From Amoebidium appalachense (taxonomy: Eukaryota; Ichthyosporea): a DNA stretch of 64,000 nucleotides. The notes under the pieces were generated by a model. The model saw nothing but the letters and a program-made list of their open reading frames with translations. It made no database searches and was not told the DNA's origin. Below are positions 1 to 13,049 of the stretch, one piece after another (the stretch's first letter is position 1; each line of letters opens with the position of its first letter). The translations under genes were made by a program, and so were the position numbers. Location: the NCBI GenBank assembly GCA_963693365.1, contig CAVNZM010000002.1, forward strand, positions 3,658,001-3,722,000, in the 5' to 3' direction.

Positions 1-192
1 ATATAAATGCACACATAACCTATCTAACCAACATGTGTGCGCACAGTACCTATCTAACCAATATGTATGCCAACAGTACCCATCTAACCAACACATATGC
101 ACACAGTACCTATCTAACACATATGCACACAGTACCTATCTAACCAACATGTATGCACACAGTATTTATCTAACACACACACATGCACACAG
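1..192. repeat. Minisatellite of ~30-bp units carrying a splice-acceptor-like motif
   Basis: About seven imperfect units built around CACAGTACCTATCTAACCAA followed by a short CA/TG-rich piece. The last unit runs straight into the first visible LRR exon: its CACACAG is the intron 3' end and its TACCT gives the first exon bases. The 5' part of the gene lies outside the window. Confidence 0.8.
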
Positions 193-1337
193 TACCTGAG
201 CAGTAACCAGCTGCGCAGTCTTCCACCCGCTATTGGAAACCTCAAAGCCCTGCAGGCTCTGGACTTGGACAACAACAAACTGTATGGGCCAACCCTGGGA
301 AAAGGAGGGGGGGGGGGGGGGGGGGGGGAGGGGGGAGGGGGGGGGGGTTGTGTGAGTGTGAGCGTTACCACGTCGTTTTGTATGTAATATGCTCCCAGCC
401 GGTGTTATTATCTCCCTCACTTATTCAGACATCTCGGATCAGGATCCAAAAGTGTATGAATACGCGAGGTGTATTATATGCCAAAAAAAAACACGACATT
501 TCTATGGGAGAATAGCTAACATGGTGTTGTGTCCATGTTAATTATATAGGTAAATGGGAGATCTTTCAAACTGTCTCTTTACATATATACCATCGTGCAG
601 GGCCGGCCGTGTATTGATATGCTGATATGTCAATAAGGTGTATGATTTTACCTCGGGGCTACTGTATCGTCATTTCTGATTGGTTCTCTCACCGGTGCAG
701 GACCACTCTACCGGAGGAGATAGGCCAGCTGACGTCACTGAAAGAGTTCTACTGCAGATACAACAGCCTTGATTGCTTGCCGGATTCCATCGGTATTCCC
801 ACCTTCCCTCCGAGGCATAGGAACCCCCCTGATGATGGGCTCTGTTCAAGTGTCTTCTGCCTGCGCTCTTCTCATTTTTGGACGTTTTTGTTGTTGCTCT
901 TTGTGGTTTCCTTCATATTTCCAACCCTCTAACGCATACATCACCCCCCCCCCCCCCCCCCCCCAACAACAACAAAAAAAAAAAAAAAACATGTGGAAAG
1001 AATTGGATGAGCTCTTCTTATGGTGCATTCTTTTTGCAGTGTCCCCCCCCCCCCTCCCCCCCCCCTTCTCTCCCACCCCCTCTTCCCCCCCCCCCCCCCC
1101 CCTCTACAATCTGCCTTGTGAAATGTTCCTGCTATCAGCCTTCACACATTCTTTACTCCCCCCTCCCCCTCTCCCCCCCCCCCCCCCCCCCCCCCCCCCT
1201 CTCTCTTTCTCTCACTCCCCCTGCATTGTGTCTACACCAAAAGAGGGAAATTGACGTGCATTACGTGCCCTGGCTTAGGCAAACCCTCCCTCACTTGCCC
1301 AATTAACAACATAATCCACACAACACATTCACACAGA

Positions 1338-1370
<33 letters not shown>

Positions 1371-1751
1371 CAAAAAAAAAGGGGGGGGGGGGGGGAGGGG
1401 GGGGGGGCTGAGAATTGTGTGTTGCTCAAGTACTCAGCCTGCCCCGCCCTCTCCCCCTCCCCCCCTCCCCCCTCCTCCCAGGCCAACTCCACCATTTGGA
1501 GCTTCTCTATGTTGGCGGCAACAAGCTCTCCTCCCTTCCCAAATCCATCGTCCTGTTGCGAAATCTCAGATGGCTTGACCTCAGTGCAAACAACCTCTCA
1601 ACGTAAGTTTCACCCCCTCTACCCTTGCACTCAACACACAAACACGCACACATGCATGCACACGCGCATGCAAAAACACGAACACACGGGCAGGCAGACT
1701 TAGGCACGGACAAGGATGCACAAACATGTGCGCGCACACACATAAAAGCAC

Positions 1752-1821
<70 letters not shown>

Positions 1822-1994
1822 GTGCCCGTGCCCGTGATCTACTCACATCCCCTCTCACCAATGATGATCGTCTGTTGGTGCTGCATATCTTGTAAAAATT
1901 GAGCTATTTTCTTTGGCTTTAGCGCTTTGTTCATGTGCCACATCCCAAGCACTACGCCTTCGTCCTCACCCCCCCCCCACCAACCCCCCCCTCC

Positions 1995-2087
<93 letters not shown>

Positions 2088-2653
2088 ACACACACATACA
2101 CACACACATACACACACACACACCACCTCCACCACCACCAGCACTACTACCACCAGCACCACCACCTACACCCCCACAATAACAATCTCACCATTACCCG
2201 CTTACGCCCATGCACCGAACCCTCGACACACACACACACACACGCTCGCTCGCTCACACACACGCACACACACACACACACACAGGGCCAGACTGGACTC
2301 CCTCGAAAAACTATGTAAACTCGAATATCTCAATCTGAGCAGAAACCAACTACGCGGTACATATCCCTCCCCTCCCCCCCCCCCCCCCCCCCCCCCCCCC
2401 CTCTCTATAAGTCCACCGAGGATGAGTTTTTGCTAGTATTGCACGATTAACGGTTCCTGATGTTGCATTCTACATTTTTTGACTTTGTGTGTGTCCTGCA
2501 CCGTTTTTCTCATCGTGTAGTTGCACTTCGTACCGTCTCCAGCAGCATTCTACCCCCCCCCCCCCCCCCCTTTTTTTTTTTAAAAAAAAAAAAAAATACC
2601 TTGTGATATCTCCTCCATGCTTTCCACACTCTACTGCATGCATCCCCCCTGCA

Positions 2654-2689
<36 letters not shown>

Positions 2690-3625
2690 CCTCCCCTCCC
2701 CCTCTCCCCGTCCCCCCCTTCATGCACCTGTGTGTTGCCAGTCATCTTTCCGCACATAAAAATGTGCTAACGTCCCTTCCTCATTGGTCCATTAAAACCC
2801 AAATCACAGAGGCGCCGCGTGTTCTCGTGCACATGGCCAGTCTGCGTGAGGTTCGTCTGGACAGCAATCTGATTGGCTGGCTGCCTGCTTCTGTGATGCG
2901 ATTGGCCCAGAGGCCACGCATGGACCTGAGCATAGACGGCAACCCGTGCCTCAGCCATGCCAATGCCCACGTTGTTGCCGTGGAGGTGTGTGATTGGTTG
3001 GATCTGTTCATCACGTGTTATCTGTGTGTGTGTTTGTGTTGGTGTGTCGCTAACCTCTTTCGGCTAACCTCGATCTTGATCTCAATCTCCATCGTGTCTT
3101 CTTTCGAAGCTCCACTTCCATAATTCCACCCTCTAATGTACGCATCCCCCCCCCTCCCCCCCCCCCCCCCCCCCCCCACCTCTCCCCTCCCCTCCCTCTT
3201 CAACACATGCACAACACATGCACACACACGTACACACATGCACACACACACACACACCTGTCCACATGTACACACGTAGACCCGTGCCCCCCCCCCCCCG
3301 TCCCCCCCCAAACACACACACACACACACACACACAGGCGGAGACTCCAGACCCCACCTTCGACCCCGACCGACCAGTGAGGCGTCTGCAGGAGATTGCA
3401 GCCATTGCCCTCCTCAATACCAGTGCACAGTTCCATGCAGCCCACCTGCCTCCATCCGTTCTTACCTGGTATGTTCTTTTCTTTGTGTTTTTTTGTTGTT
3501 TTTTTTTTGGTGGTGGTGTGGGAAGGGGGGAGGGTTTCCGTTTGTTTTCTTTTTTTCAATCCTCCTTTTTTTCCCTCCTAAGTTGGTAGGGAAAACGGGC
3601 AGCCACGTACCCGTGTGCCCCCCCC

Positions 3626-3672
<47 letters not shown>

Positions 3673-4406
3673 ACACAGACCTAACTCCTGACCCCCTGCC
3701 CCCCCCCCCCCCCCCCCCCCCCGCGCGCGAAAAGTGTAGCTGACATGCACTCTCTTTTTCTAAGCCATGCCTTATCACCGCCCTCTCCTCTCCTCATATT
3801 CCCTATTTATGCTGCCCTTCCGGCAGGCGGTCGATTGGAGGGTAAAGGGGGAAGGGCTGGGGGGGGGGGACTGGCTGGTTGCTTACGTTAGGCATGCTGC
3901 AGGTTGGAAACTGGAGCTCCCTGTGACGTTTGCTCACAAATTGTCTTTGAGGGCCACCGTATTGCAACCACGAGTACAACGGTACTTACCCTCCCCCCCC
4001 CTCCCCCCTCCCCCCCCCCCCCCCTCCCCACCACCACCACCACCACTACCACCCCCCCCCCCCCCCCCCCCTCCATCACCCCCCAAAAAAAAGAGGAGGA
4101 AGAACTTAGGGAAGGAAGAAGGAGGATGGGGCAAAATAAGAAAAGAGGTAATACAAACTTGTGATCCTGGGTCAGCTTCGTGAGACGCGTGAAAGTGTTA
4201 TAGAAATGTGATGCGAACCTATTCTCAGAGCCAATGCCAACCAACCCCTTCAACGTAGTGTACTATTGGTACAGTGTTTATGTAAACTCTTCGTTTCCGT
4301 TCCAAGCAAACACATCACCACACAGCACATACTCGCATTCATCCACATGCATGGACACGCACACGGGCATTCGAGCACAGCCACACACACGCGCGCGCGT
4401 GCGCGT

Positions 4407-4437
<31 letters not shown>

Positions 4438-4525
4438 GTCACACACACAGTCATTAAATCAATCAATCAATCAATCTACTCACACAAACTCACTCCTCAA
4501 TCAACATACAAACACACTCAATCTA

Positions 4526-4607
<82 letters not shown>

Positions 4608-4754
4608 ACACACATACACACACATACACACACCCACGTGCAGACTCTGCATCGCTGTGCCGTGCCTGTTCTCTCTCTTGCCTGCTCCACAAGGTGCTCA
4701 GAGCAGGCGCCGGGTAGTCTTTCGCCAGACGTCAATAGCGCCCAGGCTGCCTAA
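193..4754 (+). CDS. Leucine-rich-repeat protein with LRRC28/LRRC58-like cysteine tail (5' partial)
   Basis: Eight exons join in phase: 193-281, 701-792, 1482-1602, 2286-2356, 2810-2985, 3338-3468, 3903-3981, 4644-4754 (870 nt, 289 residues plus TAA). All borders are GT..AG. The first exons encode successive ~23-residue leucine-rich repeats of the LPxxIGxLxxLxxLxLxxNxL type, for example [19 protein letters not shown] and [15 protein letters not shown] non-repeat segment with GNPCLSHAN follows. The last exons give the cysteine pair PCDVC, then [16 protein letters not shown]. Human LRRC28 and LRRC58 end with the same order: helix with A..LP..L, CxxC, VP.L and CSxxC, probably a metal-binding fold. 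LRR domains bind protein partners; no partner can be inferred here. The start and the first repeats lie upstream of the window. Introns hold poly-C, (CA)n and SINE-like copies. The exon chain is well supported by phase; the exact orthology is less certain. Confidence 0.85.
829..989 (+). repeat. SINE-like repeat copy with C then A tail
   Basis: The body starts with GATGATGGGCTCTG and ends with CTCTAACGCATACATCA. It is followed by about 21 C (944-964), AAC units and about 16 A. The same start and end motifs recur on the minus strand in the ANKZF1 and CPT1 introns. It is sense relative to the LRR gene. Confidence 0.6.
1753..2122. repeat. (CA)n microsatellites in LRR intron 3
   Basis: Near-pure CA runs at about 1753-1819 and 1996-2080, the second continuing with TA interruptions to 2122. 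A further CA run (2226-2285) directly forms the 3' end of this intron, so the acceptor AG belongs to the repeat. Confidence 0.95.
2457..2596 (+). repeat. SINE-like repeat copy with C-T-A tail
   Basis: Shares GTGTCCTGCACC, TTCTCATCGTGTAG and CACTTCGTAC with the copies at 35417 and 35870. It ends in GCATTC TA followed by 18 C, 11 T and about 15 A. It lies in an LRR-gene intron in sense orientation. Confidence 0.7.
3040..3178 (+). repeat. SINE-like repeat copy ending in poly-C
   Basis: A degenerate copy: the 3' end reads CCACCCTCTAATGTACGCATC followed by a long C tract. This matches the CCCTCTAACGCATAC end of the copy at 829-989. It is sense relative to the LRR gene and sits inside intron 5. 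Confidence 0.5.
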
Positions 4755-6942
4755 CTCCAACAACAACAACCCCCCATCCCCCCCCCCCCCCCCCCCCCCC
4801 CCCGGAAAAAAAACCCCCCCAAAAAAAACCCCCACCACCATAACCACCACGTCCACCGGCCATTCCGCCTTCCACCCCAGGCCCCTAATCCCCATACTAA
4901 ACCCCTTCTCACCGACCCCTTACGGCTCACGCATTCTCTGTCATGAAAATCTGCATTGTAAATATTACGAAACGAATGTTCGAAAACGGAGCATAGGATG
5001 TGCTAGCTGGGTTTTTCTCTTGCATGCCTGAAAATGCAATGGGTTAAAAGCTGTTGGTTGAGGGGGACAATGCTATTTCTGGGAATTTCGAATCAAATAT
5101 CGTTACGCTTCTGCTTCTGTCGTTTGTATTGCTTGTGCGAAGAAGTGTGTTGCCGTGTTTGAAATTTTGAATGATTGAGGATTAGGTTGTTGTGTTGATC
5201 ATATCATCATCAGTCCTTGCATTATGGGATGTATTGAACGATTTGCTTTTTGGGAATTCGGTGTTTTGGGCATTGCGCGGAATAGTGGTTAATTTAAAGC
5301 GTGCGCACTTTTTTACTCGGGGCAATCTTTGCATACAGCACATCGACTAAACGGTCTGCGATGGCGGAAAAAAATGCCCACCCAGTTTTGAGGTTTTATA
5401 AGGGATTCCGAACGTGTAGCTGTACAAAGATGTTAAGCTTTGTGATATATATGTAGTTTCCTTCAGTTTCGAGTCCAAACACTTATTTCTATATTATGCT
5501 GGTTGCACATTCGAATGGATGTATTGTAAATGTATTCAGTTCACTAATTAACGAAGTGTTATCAATCGGGACTGCAACGAAAGAACATGCCTGTGGGATT
5601 GATATTGGCGATGTAACGGAAATTACTTACTTGTGATACAAGATACTTACATGTATGGGCTTTTGTATATATCCAAGGCACGAATAATAAAATCAGAACC
5701 ATTCTGAAGACACTGCAGGATTGTGGGCTGTGAATACTCGTCTTCTTGTTGCAGTGCCTGTGTAATATATTTCTGTTTGTGTGCTCCTTTTTTTTTTTTT
5801 TTTTTTTTAGTTCTTCACTTTTTGGATTTTTAGCCTCCATTACTGGACAAGCCGCAATTCCCCCCCCCCCCCCCCCCCCCCCCCCCCCACACACACACAC
5901 CACCACCACCACCACCACACCCACCCACACACCCACACACCCACACTCTCCCCCGGGCAGGGACCCTCCCCGGCCCCACCGCACACATTTTCATAGTACT
6001 TCTATTATTATCAGAGACACGTGCACACACGCGTACAGGAATTCGAACGTGCAAGCACATGCACCCACACACGCACCCACACATGTACACGCACAAGTGC
6101 AGTGCCACACAGACACACACACCGTAATGTCACCCGGCCCACCTCTCCCTCCGCTATAGCTCTACGAGCAGTGCCCATGGGCTGGCCTTAGCTAAGCTGA
6201 CACGAGGATCCGGAAGGCTATGGCCCCTTAGCAAGCCCACTGGATTGCTCCGGGCCCAGGGCCCCGATCCTTCCCTTCGGCCCAGGAGGCCCAGCCTGCC
6301 AGGGGCCTGAAATGCCGAGTCATGCATGCACACACGCACGCGTGTTCAACTTGTGGCGGTCATTCACATTCTCCTTTCAGATTTGCGCTTGTGTACACTT
6401 GTGTGCTTTTCATTCACGTGCACGGTGGTACACGCTAGATGACACACGATAGGCGGTACCAGCGTCTACTCTTCACGGCCGACGTGGCGACTGCTTTCGT
6501 GGCACTTGACTACCAATCAAACGCGACATGTATAGCCAAATAAAGTTGTTTTGCAATCTGGCCGATAAATCTGGCCAATCGTGACAGGCCAGCGTCACTG
6601 AGTGACGGGTGCGCGCAAGATCTGCAGCCTCGGGCAAAAGGTACCAAACGCTTGTACCCACCCCAGACAAACACAGACAGACGTAGTCGCAAATTAGCCC
6701 TGGCGCAAAAGAACAGTACATGTACACTGGCTTGGTCTATCTCCATACCGGCAATATATAGGGAGTGTCAGATATACTGTACTCTACTCTCGAGCTCACA
6801 TTATATCACGTGCATATGCATGTGTGATACGTACGTTCACTATATCGTTTTGCACACCGCTTCGGACGGTCCGAGGTTTTCTACCCCAACTCCTGCCTGC
6901 TATACGCCATCAGCTCCATTCCCACCTACCACCACCGTTACC
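4755..6942. other. Spacer between LRR and Arf genes
   Basis: Contains poly-C at 4778-4803 and 5861-5888 and a T run at 5789-5809. A moderately AT-rich stretch (5040-5750) has an AATAAA at about 5686 that could serve the LRR gene. CA/CCA tracts occupy 5888-6120. No coding exon was recognised. The last 400 bp contain CCAAT-type elements of the Arf promoter. Confidence 0.6.
6510..6765 (+). promoter_or_regulatory. Probable Arf gene promoter
   Basis: Two CCAAT boxes (ACCAATCAAA near 6511 and GGCCAATCG near 6575) lie upstream of a TATA-like CAATATATAGG near 6752. This is about 190 bp before the Arf ATG. The transcription start is not visible. Confidence 0.4.
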
Positions 6943-7617
6943 ATGGGTCTCCTCGTTTCACGCATGATGGAATACCTGTGGGGTAACCTTAACGCACGCA
7001 TCATCATGGTGGGTCTGGACGCCGCAGGCAAAACCACCATCCTCTACCGCCTTAAACTCAACGAAAACGTTGTGACTATTCCAACTATTGGCTTCAACGT
7101 GGAAACTGTCGACTACAAGAACGTCAACTTTACCGTGTGGGATGTGGGCGGACAGACAACCATCCGCCCCCTGTGGCGCCACTACTTCCAGGGCACACAG
7201 GGAGTCATTTTCGTGGTGGATTCGGTGGACTCCATGAGGTTTGAGGAGGTAAGTGCGCGTCTGTGTCTATTTGATCCCGGCCACTCAAAATTAGCTAAAC
7301 TGTGGGCCCCAAACCCCTCGAAATACACACACATGTACACTGCGGTGCCACTCGTGCACTTACTCAAATTCATGCTAACCATTTTATCAAATGTGCTACA
7401 CACACTCGAACACATACACACAAACAACAACACAAACACACACACACACACAGACACACAAAACACACAGAAACAAGCACAAACGTGCACGCACGACTCA
7501 CCCGATAGGGGGGAGGGGGAGGCGCTGCCCGGGGGGGTGGGGGGTGGGGGGGGGTGGGAGTATGTATGTGTGTAGGGGAGGGAGGGGGGCAGGGTGGAGG
7601 GGAGGGAGGGAGGGAAT

Positions 7618-7648
<31 letters not shown>

Positions 7649-8021
7649 ATACGAGAAGCATGGGGCTGCACACTTTTTTCCGTAAATTTTTACCATTACT
7701 GACACCTAAAATCAATACCGTTCCGCACTTCCACAGGCCCAAGATGAGCTTTCGCACATGCTGTCCGACGATGAACTCCGCAATGCCTGCCTGTTGGTCC
7801 TCGCAAACAAATCTGACATGCCGGGCGCGGCCTCGGCTACAAAAGTCGCCGACGCCCTTAAACTCACCGCTATAAGGGGAAGAAACTGGCACGTTCAATC
7901 TACGAGTGCCGTAACAGGAGAGGGCCTGTACGAGGGATTGGATTGGTTGGCTTCAGCGGTGCGGGATATGGGCAGAGCCGGTGAGGGAGGAAGCTTTGGG
8001 AGCAGCAGGCGGTTTTATTAG
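6943..8021 (+). CDS. Arf-family small GTPase (Arf1-like)
   Basis: Two exons, 6943-7248 and 7737-8021, with a GTAAGT donor and CACAG acceptor join in phase 0 to give 196 residues. Arf proteins recruit vesicle coats and lipid-modifying enzymes to Golgi and endosomal membranes when GTP-bound. Seen here: Gly2 for N-myristoylation followed by a hydrophobic N-terminal helix; P-loop GLDAAGKTT; switch [10 protein letters not shown]; switch II WDVGGQ then IRPLWRHYF; guanine-binding ANKSD; and the C-terminal GLYEGLDWL block. Departures from the canonical sequence are TT in place of DK after WDVGGQ, NKSD instead of NKQD, and a Gly/Ser-rich tail about 15 residues longer than usual. The start is the ATG in ACCATGG. 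The 488-bp intron contains CA, G-rich and poly-G tracts. The family is certain; assignment to Arf1 rather than another Arf class is tentative. Confidence 0.95.
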
Positions 8022-9554
<1,533 letters not shown>

Positions 9555-10889
9555 TCACACTTTTTTAACCCCATCCTTGCACACCGGCTTGAGCTGTGTG
9601 ACCGGCATATTCATCACCTCACGGTAGTGTTTGCGTGGCTCGTCAATTCCGTGTATTTTCTTCATGTGGAAAAAGAGGGCTGTGCACGTCGTGTAGTTTT
9701 TGTCGCAACTACCCATAATGCAGTTCCAATTTTTCTGACCTTTGTAATCCTCCGATTTCCCCCTTACCCCCGGCTTCACTTTGTTTCGAGAACTAAAGTT
9801 AATTGTGCTTGGCTCATCGTGCACGATCTCCCGTTTGGTTGTGGTGGTGATGGGTTTTGTTTTTTTGTTTCTGTTTTCGGACTTCTGCACACGAGAGTTC
9901 TTGGTTTTGGGCCTCCTAAGGCAAGAAAGGGAATTCCGTTCGTCATTTGTAGAGGCTGGGGGTGTGCTTGTTACGAGTTCAGGAAGTTCGTTGTATTTTC
10001 GCTCCTGGGTGGTTGGATAGTCACCATTCACGTGCCCCTCAGACTCACCCAGCGAAAAACTGAGATCCTCCGTATTACTGTGTGCACGTGCATACGGTGT
10101 TTTATCTGACATCCCTGTTGGTTTTTCTTCTTTAAAACTCGGGGGTTTCGGAGGGGTTAGAGCCGTTCCTATGCCTGTTTGTTTCTTTTGGTTTTTCTCG
10201 TTGCACCAGATTTCGCACATTGTGTCTGTCTTTGTGATTTTTGGGTTGTTGCAAGTATTGTCGAATGTATGGGTTTTCATTTTGGTGGCGTGAATCGTCT
10301 CCTTTTCCAAGTATCTGCTTGTTGGTTGTGTGACAAGGGGAGGCAATTCCGGGGCTCTAAGGTTTGCAATGCCAGATTGGGAAACGACGATCCTTGGCGT
10401 ATCAAAATCCGTGTTTGAGGGTGCAAACACCCCATGGAGCGAGCTTTTGTCTTCACCCAACTGTTCTTGCAATTGCACAGTCCATTCCATGTTGCAGCTT
10501 TCATATTCGTTAATGTTTTTGGGTGTGGGTGTGTGAAACAGGTGGTTTCGTTGGGTTTTTATGGTTGGAAAGTGTATTTTTTGGCTGTGAACACCCATGC
10601 GTGTATGATTGAGGTACCCCCAAAAAACATGGGAATTTCCGCTCATGTTAGTTTTGGTGTTGTTCATTTGCAAGTGGTTTTGGATATCGGGGAGCTCCTG
10701 TGCGTGCATATCTGAGGTTCCTATGAAGGCGGGAGGCATCATGGGTGCGATGTCAAAAAAATGTTTGCTTGAAATTTCCGCTGCTTGGGTGTGTGTGAAT
10801 GTCTGCGTGTCTGTGATTCTTTTTTTATGTGGGGATAGCGTGCACGTGTGTGCCTGGTGAATTGGCACATTGCCATTGAGCCGTGCCAT
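9555..10889 (-). CDS. Single C2H2-finger protein A, candidate DNA-binding protein
   Basis: A 444-residue open frame without introns, ATG at 10889 and TGA at 9555. Residues 1-330 are Ser/Thr/Asn/Pro-rich with no recognised domain and look disordered. A basic stretch follows (RRPKTKNSRVQKSENRNKK). The C-terminal 57 residues hold one zinc-finger-like unit, Cys390-x4-Cys395-x12-His408-x4-His413, in WNCIMGSCDKNYTTC..FFHMKKIH, followed by PRKHYREVMNMP. The same block closes the neighbouring gene on the other strand. Spacing CX4CX12HX4H fits a C2H2 fold with a wider first loop than the usual CX2C. A nuclear or DNA-binding role is inference. Lack of introns and homopolymers contrasts with the surrounding genes. 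Confidence 0.75.
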   Translation of the reverse strand: MARLNGNVPIHQAHTCTLSPHKKRITDTQTFTHTQAAEISSKHFFDIAPMMPPAFIGTSDMHAQELPDIQNHLQMNNTKTNMSGNSHVFWGYLNHTRMGVHSQKIHFPTIKTQRNHLFHTPTPKNINEYESCNMEWTVQLQEQLGEDKSSLHGVFAPSNTDFDTPRIVVSQSGIANLRAPELPPLVTQPTSRYLEKETIHATKMKTHTFDNTCNNPKITKTDTMCEIWCNEKNQKKQTGIGTALTPPKPPSFKEEKPTGMSDKTPYARAHSNTEDLSFSLGESEGHVNGDYPTTQERKYNELPELVTSTPPASTNDERNSLSCLRRPKTKNSRVQKSENRNKKTKPITTTTKREIVHDEPSTINFSSRNKVKPGVRGKSEDYKGQKNWNCIMGSCDKNYTTCTALFFHMKKIHGIDEPRKHYREVMNMPVTQLKPVCKDGVKKV

Positions 10890-11888
10890 TCTTGTTAAAC
10901 TACAGAGCTACTGAACTATGTTTTTTTTCTATGCACAACCACTGTTTTCCTATGTAGTTTGGTTGTTCCTTCGCTTCTACTCGAAAGGATTGCGTTGGGC
11001 AAGAAGTAGAGTTCGAGCAATGTAGGTACGGGGCGGAAGGCGGGCTGGCAACTTGGCTCACAAATGGAATGCATGTGTTTCTATCGAAAACGCTGATCAT
11101 TGGATGACCGAATCCATTTTCTCAGAGCCTACCAGAGGTCGAAAATTTCAAATTTTCCTTAATTAAAATACCCGGTTTCTGCTGTACATCCGTGAAGGTG
11201 CGTAATAGGCGGGGAAGGTCCAGCTGTGTTAATGTTTAGAACAGAACGTGATGAAACTGGAATTCTATATCATATAGGTACAGGAGAAGGAATAAAACCG
11301 TATTTCCTCCTGTTTTTGGTTCTTTTTTTCTTTTCAAGCGCTAGCTCAGGCAGCCCGGGCAGCTTACGCGTGAAGGACTCATAACGGTTATAATTGCCGG
11401 ATTCCGATGTGCAACTAAATTAGAGCCCTGTCATCCTTATCACCGGTATGAGCCACGAGTTACGTAATGTGAGACTAAATGGAATGATTTATCACGAATA
11501 GGTGCCGCAAAAGCAGCCTTTTAAACTTTGAACCAATATAATTACACAAATATAAATTTAAATCGCATTTGATTGGTTGCTAGCGGGATCTATTCGAACA
11601 TGAAGAGGCGGCAAGTGTTCGCCACCTTCTCACACACGTGCAAGCCCGCTTGCCCGCCACCATGGCAAAGAAATAGCAACGTTCGCTCTCATTCTTACAG
11701 ACTCAAAAACGGTTGAAGAACACTATGTCATATAGAGAAAACAGTAGTAACTGTTTTATAGAAAACGACATAATTGATAATTCTAGCCCCACAGACACGT
11801 GTGCACATGTGAGAGTTGCCCCGCAAGAGACGTTTTTCACTGTTTGCACCACACTTCCACAAACCCATTTTCGACACACGCACGCAAA
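10890..11888. promoter_or_regulatory. Shared divergent promoter region of the two C2H2 genes
   Basis: A 1-kb spacer between two oppositely directed ATGs, free of microsatellites. It has CCAAT motifs in both orientations (GAACCAATA near 11532 and GATTGGTT near 11571) around an AT-rich TATAAATTTA near 11553. A CTTACAG at about 11694-11700 could be the acceptor of a 5'-UTR intron of gene B. Transcription starts are not determinable by eye. Confidence 0.45.
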
Positions 11889-13049
11889 ATGTCTGTTAAG
11901 CAGGACGTGTATTTCTCGGAGGCAGACACTAGCTGCCTTGAGGAGTTTTCTGAGTTTGAATACACCGACACAACCATTGAAGCAAGCACACCTCCTCTGA
12001 CTGAGCACATAACTCCAAGCAAGCTAACTGCGCGACAATGTGAACTTTTCGAGCACGACATGTTTGACTATGACTACACCCTTTGCTATCCCGTCTACGA
12101 GGCCTTCTTCACCGACAAAACTGAGACACAATTTTCAGACATGAACGACACAGAGCAACCAAGTAACGGCACGCAGTCATCGGAGGGAATCTTCCTTTCC
12201 ACCTATGCCACTTCTCCCATATTCGTTCCTTCCAACGACAGACCCCCCTTCCTCACCACACAGGCAAGCAACGAAGACGCCACCATCAGCACAGCAAGCA
12301 ACTTCGTGCACAAGAGCTACAACCCCTCTTCCACACCTGAAATGAGTCCGCCCTCCTATCTTCTCAAGGGCACAGACAGTGGCTACCTGAGCCTGAGTGA
12401 GTGCAACAGCAACGGGGCATTCTCGAGTGGGTGTGAGAGCGAACCGTTTTGCGCAAAGGTGCACCCGAAGAACACGAACTTCAAGCCCTCTTCTATCTGT
12501 CCTTCATCCTCAAGCGACTGGGAGGAGCAGTGGAGTGGGTCGGAGGGAGAGTCAGATGTTTCGGAGTATGGGCCAAGCAGATGCACCAAGCAAGCCACCT
12601 ACGGCAAAACGAAACCCAAGAACACACTCCAGTCACCTCCTGCACTCACCACCAAATCCGTCTTGAAACCCAACACGAAAAGTGCTCGCGCGGGCAAGTC
12701 CAAGAAACGAAACACAAAGAAACTGAACAACAAGAGCACACGGCACACCGCAAACAAAAAACACAACGAGGTCAACAAGAAAGAAGCCACCACTTCGTGC
12801 ACGGAGAGCAGAAGGAGGTCGGAGGGTCCGGGTGTGAGACGTGGGGCATCTTTCTACGACGGGCAGAGGGTTTGGAGCTGCATTATGGGTTCATGCGAAA
12901 AGAACTACACGACGTGCACGGCCCTTTTCTACCACATGAAGAATATTCACCGCGTTTCAAACCCCCGCCAGCACTATCGCGATGTTATGGACATGCCGAG
13001 CCACAAGTTGGTTCCCGTTAGCAAGCACGAGTCTGCAAAGTGTGCGTAG
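11889..13049 (+). CDS. Single C2H2-finger protein B, paralogue of protein A
   Basis: An intronless frame of 386 residues. The first ATG in the open frame is at 11889 (MSVKQDVYF); upstream codons in frame lack ATG, so this start is preferred. Residues 1-250 are acidic and Ser/Thr-rich with hydrophobic spots (EEFSEFEYTD, DMFDYDYTLCYPVYEAFF, TDSGYLSLSE), resembling a transcription activation region. A Lys/Arg-rich segment precedes the C-terminal finger Cys331-x4-Cys336-x12-His349-x4-His354 (WSCIMGSCEKNYTTC..FYHMKNIH) and PRQHYRDVMDMP. About 55 C-terminal residues are highly similar to protein A while the rest is not alignable by eye. That suggests strong constraint on the finger and fast change elsewhere. 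Transcription factor is a reasonable guess, not shown. Confidence 0.8.
   Translation: MSVKQDVYFSEADTSCLEEFSEFEYTDTTIEASTPPLTEHITPSKLTARQCELFEHDMFDYDYTLCYPVYEAFFTDKTETQFSDMNDTEQPSNGTQSSEGIFLSTYATSPIFVPSNDRPPFLTTQASNEDATISTASNFVHKSYNPSSTPEMSPPSYLLKGTDSGYLSLSECNSNGAFSSGCESEPFCAKVHPKNTNFKPSSICPSSSSDWEEQWSGSEGESDVSEYGPSRCTKQATYGKTKPKNTLQSPPALTTKSVLKPNTKSARAGKSKKRNTKKLNNKSTRHTANKKHNEVNKKEATTSCTESRRRSEGPGVRRGASFYDGQRVWSCIMGSCEKNYTTCTALFYHMKNIHRVSNPRQHYRDVMDMPSHKLVPVSKHESAKCA

Noticed and set aside
1-192. CRISPR-like array of direct repeats
   Set aside because: Units are adjacent and imperfect without unique spacers, and the genome is eukaryotic.
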